In this document: positions 24,701 through 33,462 of the stretch, piece by piece
How the letters are laid out: each line of letters opens with the position of its first letter
Position numbering within the stretch: the first letter of the stretch is position 1
NCBI GenBank assembly: GCA_900759715.1
Contig: CAAEXF010000039.1
Location: forward strand, 32,778 to 96,777
Source: Clostridium_AM sp900759715
GTDB lineage: Bacteria > Bacillota > Clostridia > Clostridiales > Clostridiaceae
DNA length: 64,000 nucleotides
Direction: 5' to 3'
The notes under the pieces: model-generated
Told to the model about the DNA's origin: nothing
Databases searched by the model: none
The model's input: only the letters and a program-made list of their open reading frames with translations
Translations under genes and position numbers: made by a program

Positions 24701-25291
24701 ATGGAAAGAGGATTAAGAACGACAACAAGATTTAACACAAGACAAATCACTACAATTGGAATGCTATCAGCAATATCAATTGTACTAGGAGTAACTGGAT
24801 TGGGATTTATACCTATTCCACCAGTAAAAGCTACTATAATGCATATTCCTGTTATTATAGGAGCTATTTTAGAGGGGCCTGTAGTAGGGGCTATGGTTGG
24901 CTTGATATTTGGTATTTTCAGTATTGTACAAGCTATAACTACTCCAACACCAGTATCATTTATATTTTTGAACCCTCTGGTATCAGTACTTCCTAGAGTA
25001 CTTATAGCATTAACGTCTTATTATACGTATAAGGCTATAAAAACTAACTTTAAGGTACTAAACATGTCTGTTGCAGCAGCAATAGGTTCACTCACTAATA
25101 CTTGCGGAGTTCTAGGAATGATTTACTTACTATACTTAGAACCATATGCAAAAGTACTGCATCTAAGTACTAGTGCTGCTCAGAAAGGAATAATTACAAT
25201 TGGTGCAACCAATGGTATTCCAGAAGCGATAATATCTACAATAATAACAGTTTCAGTCGTAACTGCTGTTAATAAAATAAGACGCAAATAA
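24701..25291 (+). CDS. ECF transporter S component, substrate unknown
   Basis: 196 residues with about five to six membrane spans and a short basic N-terminus (TTTRFNTRQITTIGMLSA) that should contact the shared EcfT. The core (FIPIPPVKATIMHIPVIIG, then EGPVVGAMVGLIFGIFS) matches the general ECF S-component family. It has its own promoter and terminator, downstream of psuKG and upstream of the IclR-pan cluster. Pantothenate (from panB/panE nearby) or pseudouridine (from psuKG) are the substrates suggested by context, and the sequence does not decide. GGAGG precedes the ATG. Confidence 0.82.
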   Translation: MERGLRTTTRFNTRQITTIGMLSAISIVLGVTGLGFIPIPPVKATIMHIPVIIGAILEGPVVGAMVGLIFGIFSIVQAITTPTPVSFIFLNPLVSVLPRVLIALTSYYTYKAIKTNFKVLNMSVAAAIGSLTNTCGVLGMIYLLYLEPYAKVLHLSTSAAQKGIITIGATNGIPEAIISTIITVSVVTAVNKIRRK

Positions 25292-25298
25292 GAAAATT

Positions 25299-25340
25299 AC
25301 CCTATAAATTTAGCTTCAGTCTAAATTTATAGGGTTTTTA
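25299..25340 (+). terminator. Terminator of the ECF S-component gene
   Basis: ACCCTATAAATTTAG and its complement form a perfect 15-bp stem followed by TTTTTA. Confidence 0.88.
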
Positions 25341-25475
25341 TAATTGATTAGAAATATAAATACATTATTGGAATGGTTAAGATTCGTTTTCAAATTTATA
25401 ATCAATTCTTATATGGAAAAATATGTATAAAACGTGATATAATTAATTAAAACTTGTGCTTTGGAGGACGCTGTA

Positions 25476-26264
25476 GTGGAAAGTATAGAAAATGATAATT
25501 CAAAACAGAACTATTATATAAACTCTTTAATTAAATCTTTCGGGGTGCTAGAAATTTTATCTGAATATGATGAGATGAGTATTTTAGAATTAAGCAAGGC
25601 TTCGGGCTTAGGAAAGAGTTCGATTCACAGAATATTAGGCACCTTTAAACATATCGGATATGTGAATCAAAATAATATAAATGGGAAATATTATGCAACG
25701 ATAAAGCTGTTTGAGCTGGGCAATAAAGTGGCAAATAGAATGCCTTTAAGAAAAGTAGCACGACCTTTTTTGGAAGAGTTATTCGAGTTGTGCCATGAGA
25801 CTGTAAACATAGGAATATTAGATAAGTACGATGTTGTATATCTAGATAAAATAATTACAAAGGAGCCTCTAAGAATAGAGTTAGATATAGGTAGAAGAGT
25901 ACCTGCCTTTTGTAGTGCTATGGGAAAAGCTATATTAGCTTTTAATGAGAATATTTCTATATCAGAACTACAATTTAGAAAGATTACAGATACTACTATA
26001 GACACCTATGAGGAACTAGAAAATCAGTTAAAACAAATAAGAAATCAAGGTTATGCAATAGACAATGAAGAGTATATTAAAGGACTTACATGTATATCTG
26101 TGCCGTTGAAGGTTGATGACAATATGTCTTATGTTGCTTTAAGTATAGCATCGCCAAGTGCTAGAATAACTGAAGAAAAAAAACAGATATATATACAGTT
26201 ATTGCGAAATACCGCTGATAAAATAATAAATGCGCTAGGAGCTTGGGGTAAGCACTGTATTTAA
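25476..26264 (+). CDS. IclR-family transcriptional regulator
   Basis: 262 residues. The N-terminal winged helix (KSFGVLEILSEYDEMSILEL, GLGKSSIHRILGTFKHIGYV) and the C-terminal effector domain (FLEELFELCHETVNIGILDK, FCSAMGKAILAF, GYAIDNEEYIKGLTCISVPL) cover the full IclR layout. These proteins bind short palindromes as dimers or tetramers and sense small acids or metabolites. The start is GTG 25476, 8 bases after GGAGG. The upstream TTG that gives a longer frame lies inside that site. It heads the cluster 26518-34425 and is the obvious candidate for the ATTC-N9-GAAT sites before panB and the OPT gene. It ends with its own terminator. Confidence 0.9.
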   Translation: MESIENDNSKQNYYINSLIKSFGVLEILSEYDEMSILELSKASGLGKSSIHRILGTFKHIGYVNQNNINGKYYATIKLFELGNKVANRMPLRKVARPFLEELFELCHETVNIGILDKYDVVYLDKIITKEPLRIELDIGRRVPAFCSAMGKAILAFNENISISELQFRKITDTTIDTYEELENQLKQIRNQGYAIDNEEYIKGLTCISVPLKVDDNMSYVALSIASPSARITEEKKQIYIQLLRNTADKIINALGAWGKHCI

Positions 26265-26278
26265 ATATAAAGCTTAAG

Positions 26279-26313
26279 AACTGTTGATAAATTATATATC
26301 AGCAGTTTTTTAT
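26279..26313 (+). terminator. Terminator of the IclR gene
   Basis: AACTG-TGATA and TATCA-CAGTT pair with one mismatch, followed by TTTTTATTTT. Confidence 0.75.
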
Positions 26314-26464
26314 TTTGTATTAATACATATCCATAGAAAAGAGATATTTAAATGTAAATAGACTTTATAAAATTTATTTAATTAATTTAAAGTTTTAAGA
26401 AAATGTAAATTAATTAGTAATTTTTGTATTATTAAAAGCATATTAATATACCAATGTGAGATTA

Positions 26465-26501
26465 ATTCTGCTATACAGAATTTTATTCCATAATATAGAA
26501 T
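26465..26501. promoter_or_regulatory. Tandem operator-like palindromes before panB
   Basis: Two 17-base sites of form ATTC-N9-GAAT lie at 26465-26481 (within AATTCTG-CTATA-CAGAATT) and 26485-26501. Their centres are 20 bases apart. The ribosome site of panB follows within 10 bases. The same pair, at the same spacing, is before the OPT gene (31677-31713). Confidence 0.7.
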
Positions 26502-26517
26502 TCAGGGAGGGAAGAAA

Positions 26518-27354
26518 ATGACAAAACAAAAAGTAGCTATACCAAGCTTTAAGGATATGAAAAAAGAGGGGAAAAAGATAAGAATGGTTACAGCCTATGA
26601 CTACCATACTGCGGCACTAGTAGATCAAGCTGATATCGAAATGATACTTGTTGGAGATTCACTGGCTATGGTTATGCTTGGATACGATTCTACTGTTGGA
26701 GTTACAATGGAAGATATGATTCATCATATTAAGCCTGTAGTTAAAGGTGCACCAAATACCATAATAATTGGTGATATGCCATTTGGTTCATATAACGTTA
26801 GTTGTGAACAAGCTGTTATAAATGCCACTCGTCTTATGAAAGAAGGAGGTTGTGATTGCATAAAATTAGAAGGTGGGTTAGCTGTAGCAGACAAGGTAGA
26901 AGCTATTGTTAAGGCTGGTATTCCAGTAATAGGTCATATAGGACTTACGCCTCAAACCAGTTCCCAGTTAGGTGGATTTAAGGTTCAAGGAAAAAATATT
27001 GAAGATGCTAAAAGAATAGTAGAAGAGGCAAAGGCATTAGAGAAAGCTGGAGCATTTATGGTAGTAATAGAATGTGTCCCATCTGCTATAGGAAAGCTAA
27101 TATCTGAAAGTATATATATACCAACAATTGGTATAGGCGCAGGACCAGACTGTGATGGTCAAGTGCTTGTAACTCATGACATGATGGGGATGTACGGAAA
27201 GTTTACACCTAAATTTGTGAAAAAATATGCTAATTTAAGTGAAATAATTATTAATGCGTTTAATCAATATTCTGAAGAAGTACAGAGTGGAAGTTTTCCA
27301 GATGAAAAGTATAGTTTTGGAATGAAAGAAGAAGTTCTAAAGAAGTTATATTAA
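26518..27354 (+). CDS. panB: 3-methyl-2-oxobutanoate hydroxymethyltransferase
   Basis: 278 residues. It transfers a hydroxymethyl group from methylene-tetrahydrofolate to 2-oxoisovalerate, giving ketopantoate, the first step to pantothenate. MVTAYDYHTAALVDQA, VGDSLAMVMLGYDSTVGVTM, IKLEGG and GIPVIGHIGLTPQ are the conserved metal and substrate-site segments; the length is standard. It is the first gene after the tandem operators and is followed by panE. panC and panD are absent from the window. The reaction is reversible, so a breakdown role in this IclR cluster is possible. GGGAGG precedes the ATG. Confidence 0.95.
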   Translation: MTKQKVAIPSFKDMKKEGKKIRMVTAYDYHTAALVDQADIEMILVGDSLAMVMLGYDSTVGVTMEDMIHHIKPVVKGAPNTIIIGDMPFGSYNVSCEQAVINATRLMKEGGCDCIKLEGGLAVADKVEAIVKAGIPVIGHIGLTPQTSSQLGGFKVQGKNIEDAKRIVEEAKALEKAGAFMVVIECVPSAIGKLISESIYIPTIGIGAGPDCDGQVLVTHDMMGMYGKFTPKFVKKYANLSEIIINAFNQYSEEVQSGSFPDEKYSFGMKEEVLKKLY

Positions 27355-27378
27355 ATAACACTTTAGCAATATAAAGCT

Positions 27379-27412
27379 AAATTATTGTGCTGATATATCA
27401 GCACAATAATTT
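27379..27412. promoter_or_regulatory. Perfect 34-base palindrome between panB and panE
   Basis: Arms AAATTATTGTGCTGATA and its complement meet without a loop. No T-run follows, so it is not a standard terminator; it may limit read-through, stabilise an mRNA end or bind a regulator. It ends about 8 bases before the ribosome site of panE. Confidence 0.6.
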
Positions 27413-27433
27413 AAAATCGGAGGGGTATCATTT

Positions 27434-28345
27434 ATGAAAATAGCGATAATAGGTGCTGGTGCTATGGGAAGTTTATATGGGGGATATCTTTCAAGAGCCG
27501 GGGAAGATGTATACTTAGTAGATATTTGGCAATCGCATATAGATGAAATAAATGGTAATGGCTTGATAATAAAAGAAAGAGAAGATGAAATCGTAGTATA
27601 TCCTAAAGCTTTTTCTAAGGCAGAAGAAATAGGATCTGTTGATTTGGCAATCATTTTTGTGAAATCTATATTAACAGAAAAGGCGCTAGCAAATAATAAA
27701 GCAATTTTGGGAAGTAACACTTTAGTGATGAGTTTACAAAATGGTTATGGCAATATTGAACAAATAGAAAAGTATGTTAAAAGTGAAAATATAATAGCAG
27801 GAACTACTGCACATGGGGCTACTATGCTTGGACCTGGCAATATCAAGCATGCAGGAAGCGGAGTTACACATATAGGATGGTTGAAGAATAATAAAAATAA
27901 TAGCATAGAGCAAATTGCTGCAGCTTTAAAAAGAGCTGGTTTTGATACTAATATTTCAGATAATGTAATGGAGCTTATATGGTCAAAGCTTATAGTTAAT
28001 GTAGGAATTAATGCCCTCACTGCCATACTAGAAGTAGAAAATGGGAAATTATTAGATGTTGATGAAACGAAATATCTTATGAAATTAGCTGTGGAAGAGG
28101 CAATAGATGTAGCAGAAGCTTTAGGGGTTAAGTTTAATAGAGATGAAACAATAGAGAAGGTTATGCAGGTTGCCTACAATACAACAGGAAATAAATCCTC
28201 AATGCTTCAGGATATTTTAAATAAAAGAAAGACTGAAATAGAAACGATAAATGGTGCGATCGTTAGGGAGGGAATGAAACATTTTGTAAAAACTCCAGTA
28301 AATACTGTACTACTTAATCTTATAAAAGCAAAAGAAGTTATTTAA
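27434..28345 (+). CDS. panE: 2-dehydropantoate 2-reductase family protein
   Basis: 303 residues. PanE reduces ketopantoate to pantoate with NADPH. The N-terminal Rossmann motif is IAIIGAGAMGSLYGGYLSRAG, LVMSLQNGYGN is the family's central segment, and ELIWSKLIVNVGINALTAIL contains the catalytic lysine. Family members also act on other 2-keto acids, but the neighbour panB supports ketopantoate. CGGAGGGG precedes the ATG. Confidence in the exact substrate is lower than in the family. Confidence 0.88.
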   Translation: MKIAIIGAGAMGSLYGGYLSRAGEDVYLVDIWQSHIDEINGNGLIIKEREDEIVVYPKAFSKAEEIGSVDLAIIFVKSILTEKALANNKAILGSNTLVMSLQNGYGNIEQIEKYVKSENIIAGTTAHGATMLGPGNIKHAGSGVTHIGWLKNNKNNSIEQIAAALKRAGFDTNISDNVMELIWSKLIVNVGINALTAILEVENGKLLDVDETKYLMKLAVEEAIDVAEALGVKFNRDETIEKVMQVAYNTTGNKSSMLQDILNKRKTEIETINGAIVREGMKHFVKTPVNTVLLNLIKAKEVI

Positions 28346-28412
28346 ATTATGAAAATTCAAGGATAAATGAGCATACTAAAAAAATTAAAAGATTATAGAA
28401 AGGAGTTTTTGT

Positions 28413-29870
28413 ATGAACGGATATATTGTAGCAATTGCATTATATTGTATAGCACTGATATTAATAAGTATAGTTGTTTCTAAATATGTAAAGGGTGGAA
28501 ATGATTTTATAGTAGCTGGAAGAAGGTTTAACTCTGGATTACTATTTGCTACATTAATAGGAGGGAATATTGGAGCAGGATCTACAGTTGGTATTACTGG
28601 ATTAGCATATACATCAGGTATATCAGCAGTTTGGTGGATGATAATGTCAGCTTTAGGAAGTATGGTTCTTGCATTTATAGTTGGTCCTAAAATTTGGGAA
28701 TTATCTATAAAATATAATTTGCTTACTGCTGGTGACTTTTTAGATAGAAGATATTCCAAAAAGTTTAAAGGTGTTTTTTCTACTATGATGGCAATAGGAA
28801 CTCTAGCTTTATTTGCTGGTCAACTTATGGGCGTTGCGTGGATATTAAATGTTACTGCTGGTGTACCTAAGATCACTGGAATAATTATTGGTGCAATAGT
28901 TGTTACTGTATATTTTGCATTCGGAGGAATAGTATCAGCTGCATATGTAGGGATATTGAAATTAGTAGTAGTTTTAACAGGATTTATAATAGCTGTGCCT
29001 TTTGCACTAAGTCATGTCGGGGGATTAGGCGGATTACACACATTAGTGGCAGCAAACTTAGGAAGTGTGGCTAAAATAAATAGTTATTTCAGCTTCTTTG
29101 GATTAGGTGCAACTGTTATAATAGGATACTTTTTTATGTTAACTCCTTCATTTTTCATATCACCTGGCTTAATTGGAATAGTATTTGGATCTAAAGACAA
29201 AGCAACTGTAAGAAAGGGGACAACATATAATGCAATAGTTCAATTCATTTTTGCTTTCATTCCTGCAATACTTGGTATGTGTACCTTTGCATTGTTTCCG
29301 CATTTAACTGTTCAGGATTTGGCATTACCTACAGCAATGAAGGAATTACTGCCTTTCTGGGTATCAGCAATAGCTTTAGCAGCGGTTTTTGCCGCTGAAA
29401 TAAGTACGGCAGATACAGTTTTATATATGCTAACTACATCTTTTACAAATGATATATATAAGACCTTTATAAAACCTAAGACTACTGATACCGAATTATT
29501 AAGAATGAGCAGATACGTTACTTTTGTTTCTGGAATTCTCGGAGTTGGGATGGCATTATTACTGCCTAACATTATAACAGCACTTTCAATTTTTTATACA
29601 TTAATGTCTGTATCTCTTACTGCACCGTTACTTTTTGGAATATTTTCAAATCGCCCAACAGCAGCAGCAGCTTCGGTTTCAGCAATATCAGGCGTAGCGC
29701 TTACAATAATATTGACATTTGGATATAAGGTAAAACTTTTTGGAATTCTAAATGCCCAAAGTACCGGAATTCTTTTATCAATAATAATTATGATTATAAT
29801 TATGTACGCATTTCCTGCAAAAGCATTTAAAGATGGCAAAAAAGAAATAGAGATGAATGTATCAAAATAG
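28413..29870 (+). CDS. Sodium:solute symporter family transporter
   Basis: 485 residues with about 13 membrane helices of the SSS family, which moves a solute with Na+. VKGGNDFIVAGRRFNSGLLF and LIGGNIGAGSTVGITGLAYT are the usual first-helix features, and YNLLTAGDFLDRRYSKKFKG the loop after helix 2. Pantothenate permease PanF belongs to this family, but its specificity cannot be assigned here. It sits between panE and an amidohydrolase, all in one direction with short gaps, so the solute is probably a substrate or product of this cluster. GAAAGGAG precedes the ATG. Confidence 0.87.
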   Translation: MNGYIVAIALYCIALILISIVVSKYVKGGNDFIVAGRRFNSGLLFATLIGGNIGAGSTVGITGLAYTSGISAVWWMIMSALGSMVLAFIVGPKIWELSIKYNLLTAGDFLDRRYSKKFKGVFSTMMAIGTLALFAGQLMGVAWILNVTAGVPKITGIIIGAIVVTVYFAFGGIVSAAYVGILKLVVVLTGFIIAVPFALSHVGGLGGLHTLVAANLGSVAKINSYFSFFGLGATVIIGYFFMLTPSFFISPGLIGIVFGSKDKATVRKGTTYNAIVQFIFAFIPAILGMCTFALFPHLTVQDLALPTAMKELLPFWVSAIALAAVFAAEISTADTVLYMLTTSFTNDIYKTFIKPKTTDTELLRMSRYVTFVSGILGVGMALLLPNIITALSIFYTLMSVSLTAPLLFGIFSNRPTAAAASVSAISGVALTIILTFGYKVKLFGILNAQSTGILLSIIIMIIIMYAFPAKAFKDGKKEIEMNVSK

Positions 29871-29892
29871 AAATATTTATGGAGGTTTAATA

Positions 29893-31542
29893 ATGATTTT
29901 TGATTATTCGTATGCTGATTATGCTTTTAAAAATGGAAGAGTAATAACAGTGAACGAAAGAGATGAAATTGTTGAAGCAGTGGCTGTAAAAGGCAATAAA
30001 ATAGTATATGTAGGAGATAACGAAGGATTAGAAAAAATTATTGATAATAATACCAAGGTTATTGACCTTAAAGGGCGCGCTTTGACTCCTGGATTTATTG
30101 ATACACATTACCATCCTATTTTAAACGGATTCTTTGGAAATACAGAAGAGGCTGCAATTATAAATACAGGATATAACAACTGCAAATCAATTAAGGATAT
30201 TATTGAACTAATTAAAAAAGCTGCATCAAAGAGAAAGCCTGGTGAATGGATTTCCATGATGGGTTATGATCACAATAGAGTTGAAGAAAAGAGACACATT
30301 ACAATAGAAGAAATGGATGAAGCTGCTCCAAATAATCCTGTACAGTGCATGAGGATGTGCGGACATATTTGTATGTATAACACACTTGCACTTAATTCAG
30401 TCGGTATATTTACACCTGAAGATGCAAAAAAGTTTGCACAGGACGAGGTTGTAGTTGAAAATGGTAAACTAACTGGTATGGTTAAAGATCATTCACACTT
30501 TTATATTTGGAGTAAGGTAGTGTACACTGATGAGCAACAAAGAGCCGCTGCAATGAAATCAAAGGATTTGCTCCTTAGAAATGGAATAACTTCCGTGCAT
30601 GATGCAGGGGAATGTGATAAGCCTTCTTATCATATAATGCAGAGTCTTTGTAGATCTGGAGAATTTAAGATTAGAGAATATATGATGCTTCATAGTATTT
30701 TTGGAAAACCTGTTTCTCTCGAGGATAATGAACATTTTCTTGCCCTTGGACTACAGAGTGGAATAGGAGATGAACACTTTAAAATTGGTACTTGTAAATT
30801 CATGATAGACGGAGGGACAAGTGGACCTTCTTGCGCAACAAGAGAACCTTACTGTCATGATACTGATATGCCTGGCATACTTGGGTGGAAAAGAGAGGAA
30901 GTAGCTGAATATATAAAAAAGATTAATGAGGCTGAGTGCCAGGCATCAGCACATGCCGTTGGTGATTTGGCTATCGAATTTATGGTAGAAGGCTATGAAA
31001 AAGCCTTCAAAACAAATCCGAGGCCTGAAGCTAGACATAGAATTGAACACTGTGCTATTGTAGACCAGGATCTTATAGATAGAATGGCTAAGTTAAACAT
31101 TTGTCCTAGTACAAACCCTGGAATGATAGCTTGGAATGGAAGAAATTATACTAGGTTCTACGGTGACAGAATGAAATATTTTATAGCATTAAGGAGCATG
31201 ATTGATGCAGGTGTTATGGTTTCAATCGGAAGCGATGCACCATCGGGGCCAGTAGAATCAATGTCTATATTAGATGCCTGTGTAAATAGAACTGACAGGG
31301 TAACAAATGAGCCAATAGATCAGGATCAGAAAATCACTATATTGGAAGCAATTAGACTGTATACTTACAATGGAGCTTACTCAAGCTATGAAGAAAAGAT
31401 TAAAGGCAGCATTGAAGTTGGTAAATTAGCCGATATGATTGTTCTCTCTGAGGATATTATATTATACCATCAGGATAAGATACTTGATATTAAAGTTGAT
31501 ATGACTATTATTGACGGAAAAATTGAGTATGAAAGAAAATAG
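29893..31542 (+). CDS. YtcJ-like metal-dependent amidohydrolase
   Basis: 549 residues of the amidohydrolase superfamily, type 3. The N-terminal beta-sandwich (YAFKNGRVITVNERDEIV) leads into the metal site (PGFIDTHYHP, an HxH motif); further metal and catalytic residues are expected in MIDGGTSG, SAHAVGDLAIE, RHRIEHCAIV and SIGSDAPSGP. It should hydrolyse an amide or related C-N bond in the cytosol; no signal peptide is seen. The start is ATG 29893 after GGAGG; the frame extends 36 bases further left into the symporter gene. A terminator follows. The substrate is unknown. Confidence 0.86.
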   Translation: MIFDYSYADYAFKNGRVITVNERDEIVEAVAVKGNKIVYVGDNEGLEKIIDNNTKVIDLKGRALTPGFIDTHYHPILNGFFGNTEEAAIINTGYNNCKSIKDIIELIKKAASKRKPGEWISMMGYDHNRVEEKRHITIEEMDEAAPNNPVQCMRMCGHICMYNTLALNSVGIFTPEDAKKFAQDEVVVENGKLTGMVKDHSHFYIWSKVVYTDEQQRAAAMKSKDLLLRNGITSVHDAGECDKPSYHIMQSLCRSGEFKIREYMMLHSIFGKPVSLEDNEHFLALGLQSGIGDEHFKIGTCKFMIDGGTSGPSCATREPYCHDTDMPGILGWKREEVAEYIKKINEAECQASAHAVGDLAIEFMVEGYEKAFKTNPRPEARHRIEHCAIVDQDLIDRMAKLNICPSTNPGMIAWNGRNYTRFYGDRMKYFIALRSMIDAGVMVSIGSDAPSGPVESMSILDACVNRTDRVTNEPIDQDQKITILEAIRLYTYNGAYSSYEEKIKGSIEVGKLADMIVLSEDIILYHQDKILDIKVDMTIIDGKIEYERK

Positions 31543-31556
31543 ATTTTACTAATAGA

Positions 31557-31586
31557 AACCTCGTAAATTTTTGCGAGGTTTTTTAT
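31557..31586 (+). terminator. Terminator of the panB-to-amidohydrolase block
   Basis: AACCTCG/CGAGGTT stem with a ten-base loop, then TTTTATTT. Confidence 0.85.
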
Positions 31587-31676
31587 TTATCCAATTTAGA
31601 AGCAAGTTATTGTATTTATTAGGCAAAAGGTAATATTTAAAATGCTCAAATCATATAAATATATAGGCATAAATAT

Positions 31677-31713
31677 ATTCTGCTATAGTAAATTAAGTTC
31701 TGACATACAGAAT
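31677..31713. promoter_or_regulatory. Tandem operator-like palindromes before the OPT gene
   Basis: A site beginning ATTCTGCTATAG (31677-31693, right half decayed) and a second, GTTC-TGACATACA-GAAT (31697-31713), have centres 20 bases apart. The core CTG-(C/A)(T/C)ATA-CAG is shared with 26465-26481 before panB. Confidence 0.65.
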
Positions 31714-31773
31714 GATTTAGGAGGTGTGTATAGGCATATAATTTACTTTATCAATTCTTATGGAGGGAGTAAT

Positions 31774-33405
31774 GTGAAAGAAAGTAAAGGCCAAAATATA
31801 GGATATGCACAGAGTTATAAAGAACAGCTTACAGTAAGAAGTTTAATAATTGGAGCACTAGGAGCATTTGTAATCACATTGAGTTCAATGTATGTAGCAT
31901 TGAGAATGGGAGCACTTCCTTGGCCTACTATTTTTGTTGCAATTCTATCTATGGCAGTTTTAAAAGGATTAGGTAAGACAAACTTAAATGAAATAAATGT
32001 AGCAGCAACGGCTATGTCAGCAGGTGGCCTTGTTGCAGGTGGCTTAGCTTTTACAATTCCAGGTATATGGATGATAAATAAGAATGCGGCAGTAAGTGTT
32101 GTATCTCTATTAATGGTAACCTTGTCTGGAACAATATTAGCATTGATATTTACACTTCTTATAAGAAAATACTTTATAGAAAAAGAACAACTTCCTTTTC
32201 CGATGGGAATAGCCGCTTCACAGACTTTAATTGCAGGAGATGAGGGTGGAAACAAAGCTAAAACTTTGTTTATAACCTTAGGAATCACTGCAATATTTAC
32301 AGCTATAAGAGATTATTTTGGTAAAATTCCAGCAGCTATAACATCAACTTCTCTTGCAGCTAAGAATATATTTTTCGGAGTATGGGTGTCGCCGATGGCA
32401 GTAGGTATAGGATATATAATTGGGCCATTATACATGGGAACATGGTTTTTAGGAGCAATATTAAGTTATTTTGTTATAATTCCAGTAGGTGTTGCCCAGG
32501 GAATATTCAAAGATGTAGCCGCTGCTACTGCATTCAAAGATAGCCTAGGAATAGGTTTTATTGTAGGAGCAGGTATAGGTGTTCTGTTAAAAGGAATTCT
32601 TCCTAAGGCTAAAGAAATATTTGGACCAATGCTTAGAGGGAAAACTGGCGATAATAATATAAATCTAAAATGGGCTCCTATAGCTTTTGCTGTAATAGCA
32701 TTTATGTTAACGGTATTTACTGAAATGAAGCTTGTTCCAAGTATTATAACTATATTTGGTGTATGGATTACTACATCTATGGCTGCAACTATAACAGGTC
32801 AGACTGGTATTAATCCTATGGAGATATTTGGAATATTAATATTACTGTTGGTAAAAGCTATAGTAAATGTTGGTCCTATTGAAGCATTTTTAGTAGCTGG
32901 TGTTATAGCAGTGGCCTGCGGTCTTGCGGGAGATGCTCTTCAGGACTATAAAGCAGGATATATTTTAAAAACTGATCCAAAGGCACAGTTAATTGCTCAG
33001 ACAGTAGGAGGTTTAGTTGGTGCTGTGGTGTCAGTTGCAGTTCTATTTGTTATGCATAGAGCTTATGGAAGTATGGGACCAGGAACGGAATTAGTAGCAC
33101 CTCAGGCTTATGCAGTTTCTACTATGGTTTCTGGATTACCAAATTTTAATGCATTTATTGCAGGTCTTATTATAGGGACAATACTATTTATGTTAGGAGT
33201 TCCTGTAATGACTGTTGGGATAGGAATATATTTACCTATGTTTATATCAACAGCTGCCTTCATAGGCGGATTGTTAAAGTTTATCGTACAAAAAGTAAAA
33301 CCGGAGGCAGATAACAATGGACTCCTTATATCATCGGGGCTTCTTGGAGGAGAAGGAATTACGGGGGTAGTTATAGCATTAATTAAAGTATTTACTTTAG
33401 GATAG
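31774..33405 (+). CDS. OPT-family oligopeptide transporter
   Basis: 543 residues with about 14-15 membrane helices. OPT proteins import small peptides or metal chelates by proton symport. Family segments are SLIIGALGAFVITLSSMYVA, PTIFVAILSMAVLKGLGKTN, EINVAATAMSAGGLVAGGLA and FPMGIAASQTLIAGDEGG. I start at GTG 31774 behind TGGAGGG. The frame is open back to 31642, but that part overlaps the operator sites and has no good ribosome site. With the P1 peptidase that follows after 57 bases, it suggests uptake and cleavage of a peptide. Confidence 0.88.
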   Translation: MKESKGQNIGYAQSYKEQLTVRSLIIGALGAFVITLSSMYVALRMGALPWPTIFVAILSMAVLKGLGKTNLNEINVAATAMSAGGLVAGGLAFTIPGIWMINKNAAVSVVSLLMVTLSGTILALIFTLLIRKYFIEKEQLPFPMGIAASQTLIAGDEGGNKAKTLFITLGITAIFTAIRDYFGKIPAAITSTSLAAKNIFFGVWVSPMAVGIGYIIGPLYMGTWFLGAILSYFVIIPVGVAQGIFKDVAAATAFKDSLGIGFIVGAGIGVLLKGILPKAKEIFGPMLRGKTGDNNINLKWAPIAFAVIAFMLTVFTEMKLVPSIITIFGVWITTSMAATITGQTGINPMEIFGILILLLVKAIVNVGPIEAFLVAGVIAVACGLAGDALQDYKAGYILKTDPKAQLIAQTVGGLVGAVVSVAVLFVMHRAYGSMGPGTELVAPQAYAVSTMVSGLPNFNAFIAGLIIGTILFMLGVPVMTVGIGIYLPMFISTAAFIGGLLKFIVQKVKPEADNNGLLISSGLLGGEGITGVVIALIKVFTLG

Positions 33406-33462
33406 CACTAAGCGTAAAATATTAGTTAACAGAGTTTGTGGTATTTACAATAGGAGGTAAAA

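Noticed and set aside
28413..29870. Assignment as pantothenate permease PanF
   Set aside because: Family and context fit, but the SSS family has many substrates and I see no PanF-specific feature.
31815..32288. 157-residue antisense frame inside the OPT gene
   Set aside because: It is the complement of membrane-helix codons and lacks a ribosome site and domain.
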